The position numbers and the translations under genes were made by a program. Shown here piece after piece: positions 62,899 through 64,000 of a DNA stretch of 64,000 nucleotides. The stretch's first letter is position 1. The number at the start of each line of letters is the position of its first letter. The DNA comes from a bacterium (GTDB lineage: Bacteria; Elusimicrobiota; Elusimicrobia; Elusimicrobiales; UBA9959): assembly GCA_021811315.1 (NCBI GenBank), contig JAJZPF010000006.1:37314-101313 (forward strand). Reading direction: 5' to 3'. The notes beneath the pieces are model-generated. The model saw nothing but the letters and a program-made list of their open reading frames with translations, was not told where the DNA came from and did no database searches.

Positions 62899-63582
62899 TT
62901 AATTCTCTGTCAAAATTCCCAGGATTGCTTTTGTTTTGTCAGTATCGAGATGTCTGAATATTCCCCCATAATAGTATCCTTCCACTTTCCCCTCGTTAAG
63001 GATAAGGCTGCCCGCAAATTCCCGCGCCGTATCTTCGGGAACTTTTGAAAACACATCGTCCATGTTGAGATATCCTGCTGTGAATTTAGAGGAATCAGGT
63101 TTGCATGAGCCATTGCAGGTTCCTGTATTGCATTTAAGAGCCGGTTCATCGTAACACATAAGATGATCGGGTTTTGGAGTCCAGGAATTACACCTGCATA
63201 ATGAATTTTTAAACCAGGGCTTGCCAGGCATATCTATCAAGGCAGCAACCTCATTGCTGTTTGAGCATTCCTTAATGCTTTCTGTATTTATGGATGCCAA
63301 GTTTCCTTTTACAAAAACAAGGCTTTTATAGAATTCTGCCTGTTTCTCCTTCGGGCATTTCCCGATTAAATCAGACAACGGCCGAGGTGTCGAATTTGTT
63401 TCTTTTGTATATGTCCGGGGTGCTGGTGGAATTATTGGGATTACCGCCCCCTTAATGTCTTGCGGGGTGTTCTTTATGGTTTCTGCCGCATTGTTGTTGC
63501 CGTCGAAGTCCACTTCCGGAGCAGCACTGAACGATGGCGTGGCAAGCCCGAGAAATAATACTGCCTGTAATAATGGTTTAAT
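62899..63582 (-). CDS. Cysteine-rich exported protein with apparent ATT start
   Basis: Reading from the ATT at 63580-63582 gives 227 residues that open with a proper signal peptide, [M]KPLLQAVLFLGLATPSFSA, cleaved before APEVDFDG. The only conventional in-frame start is a GTG at 63511-63513, which would delete the signal peptide. A stop codon at 63592-63594 rules out anything further upstream. AGGGGG lies 4 nt before the ATT, and a sigma70-type promoter starts transcription about 32 nt upstream. The mature protein has a cysteine cluster (CRCNSW, MCYDEP, KCNTGTCNGSC). No family was recognised. G+C is about 43%. Confidence 0.7.
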   Translation of the reverse strand: MKPLLQAVLFLGLATPSFSAAPEVDFDGNNNAAETIKNTPQDIKGAVIPIIPPAPRTYTKETNSTPRPLSDLIGKCPKEKQAEFYKSLVFVKGNLASINTESIKECSNSNEVAALIDMPGKPWFKNSLCRCNSWTPKPDHLMCYDEPALKCNTGTCNGSCKPDSSKFTAGYLNMDDVFSKVPEDTAREFAGSLILNEGKVEGYYYGGIFRHLDTDKTKAILGILTEN

Positions 63583-63620
63583 ATTGCCCCCTTAACCATA
63601 CCGAAATAACGGGTAGGAAT

Positions 63621-63649
63621 TTTATACCAAAATACCGGGGGAGCTTCAA
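63621..63649 (-). promoter_or_regulatory. Sigma70-type promoter TTGAAG-17-TATAAA
   Basis: On the minus strand TTGAAG (63649-63644) and TATAAA (63626-63621) are 17 bp apart, pointing at the cysteine-rich exported protein. Transcription would start near 63614. Confidence 0.75.
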
Positions 63650-63676
63650 GGAAAAGCTAACTATGGAGGCAGTTAT

Positions 63677-63814
63677 TTGCGTTTACGCCAGGAACTGAGA
63701 CGCGCAGGCTTAGGCGTTTTCAAAGGACTCCTCGCGGGGTTGAAGTCCACGTTCAGCCGGGGCAGTATCAATAGGAAACATAAGGACGGTTATCGCAGGC
63801 CCCCCTGCATTTAA
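63677..63814 (+). CDS. Possible small basic protein (45 residues)
   Basis: A TTG start at 63677 has GGAGG 7 nt upstream and opens a frame encoding a basic peptide with an amphipathic N-terminus (MRLRQELRRAGLGVFKGLLA...) and a tail ending in RRPPCI. G+C and strand differ from its neighbours. No homologue was recognised and coding status is uncertain; it might be the remains of a longer gene. Confidence 0.3.
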   Translation: MRLRQELRRAGLGVFKGLLAGLKSTFSRGSINRKHKDGYRRPPCI

Positions 63815-63883
63815 CTCTTCCCTGCCTGAAATGCAGAGTCTTGATTTGATCCGTAAATATCGCGGCGCCCGGGCCCGACTTTG

Positions 63884-63972
63884 ACACTTAAACCCTGAAA
63901 ATCCGCTTTGTCCCCTATGAAGGGGTCTGGAAAACCCGAAAGTGTAGGCACACAATCTTTCTGAATTGTGCC
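63884..63972 (+). other. Stem-loop rich region at window end
   Basis: ACACTT (63884-63889) pairs with AAGTGT (63940-63945), enclosing CCCCT-ATGA-AGGGG (63912-63925). A hairpin GGCAC..AAT (63947-63956) with ATTGTGCC (63965-63972) follows, then AATTTCTATT. This could be a small RNA or leader with a terminator. It matches no riboswitch class I know. The stretch 63815-63883 holds nothing I recognise. Confidence 0.35.
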
Positions 63973-64000
63973 AATTTCTATTGACGACAAACCCGGCGCC

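Noticed and set aside
63710..63955. 81-codon minus-strand frame near the window end
   Set aside because: No Shine-Dalgarno, no domain features, and it overlaps stem-loop structures.

Overview
The window is about 57-58% G+C and densely packed with long operons. It contains no rRNA, tRNA, CRISPR array or transposase gene that I can recognise. Consensus sigma70-type promoters, Sec signal peptides, a lipoprotein, c-type cytochromes and complex I suggest a respiring, probably anaerobic or facultative bacterium with a Gram-negative-type envelope. The phylum cannot be fixed from sequence alone; an Elusimicrobiota-like or Desulfobacterota-like metagenomic lineage is only a guess.

Region 1 (1-8325, minus strand) is a haem locus of the siroheme-dependent alternative (Ahb) route. 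It holds hemL, hemB, a cobA-hemD fusion, sirC, ahbA, ahbB, ahbD and the first 25 codons of a probable ahbC. A CydA-like membrane protein fused to a cytochrome c domain and a tetrahaem cytochrome sit in the same operon. hemA and hemC are not in view.

Region 2 (8480-26850, plus strand) is a long beta-oxidation operon. It encodes an acyl-CoA dehydrogenase, EtfBA, crotonase, an atypical hydroxyacyl-CoA dehydrogenase, two thiolases, a membrane Fe-S protein resembling ETF:menaquinone oxidoreductases, an FMN enzyme, the fused B12 mutase IcmF, a PaaK-like CoA ligase and a FadN-type fusion. Together they could take isobutyrate through butyryl-CoA to acetyl-CoA, passing electrons to quinone.

Region 3 (26.9-33.5 kb) is a mixed block: a LysE-type exporter, a GT9 glycosyltransferase, a TPR protein, a duplicated-domain secreted protein and a long acyl-CoA dehydrogenase.

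Region 4 (33.6-44.1 kb, plus strand) is a leucine/propionate operon: biotin ligase, a split methylcrotonyl-CoA carboxylase, methylglutaconyl-CoA hydratase, an isovaleryl-CoA-type dehydrogenase, HMG-CoA lyase, PrpB, PrpD and a second HMGL-like protein. It ends in a textbook terminator.

Region 5 (44.1-48.2 kb) has a low-GC secreted protein bracketed by inverted copies of a structured repeat, followed by a serpin/membrane protein/cytochrome c operon. Region 6 (48.2-58.4 kb, minus strand) is an 11-subunit nuoABCDHIJKLMN operon lacking nuoEFG, behind a perfect consensus promoter. Region 7 (58.4-64 kb) holds a spermidine-synthase-like membrane protein and several low-GC secreted proteins.

The most unusual signal is a family of structured repeats (R1; three copies at about 11.4, 44.2 and 45.7 kb). 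They share two internal hairpins, with a compensatory base-pair change between copies, but have different outer stems. Next are genes that appear to need AUA or AUU start codons, and an orphan thiolase gene tail that differs from the intact gene only at synonymous sites and lies beside a second repeat family (R2).
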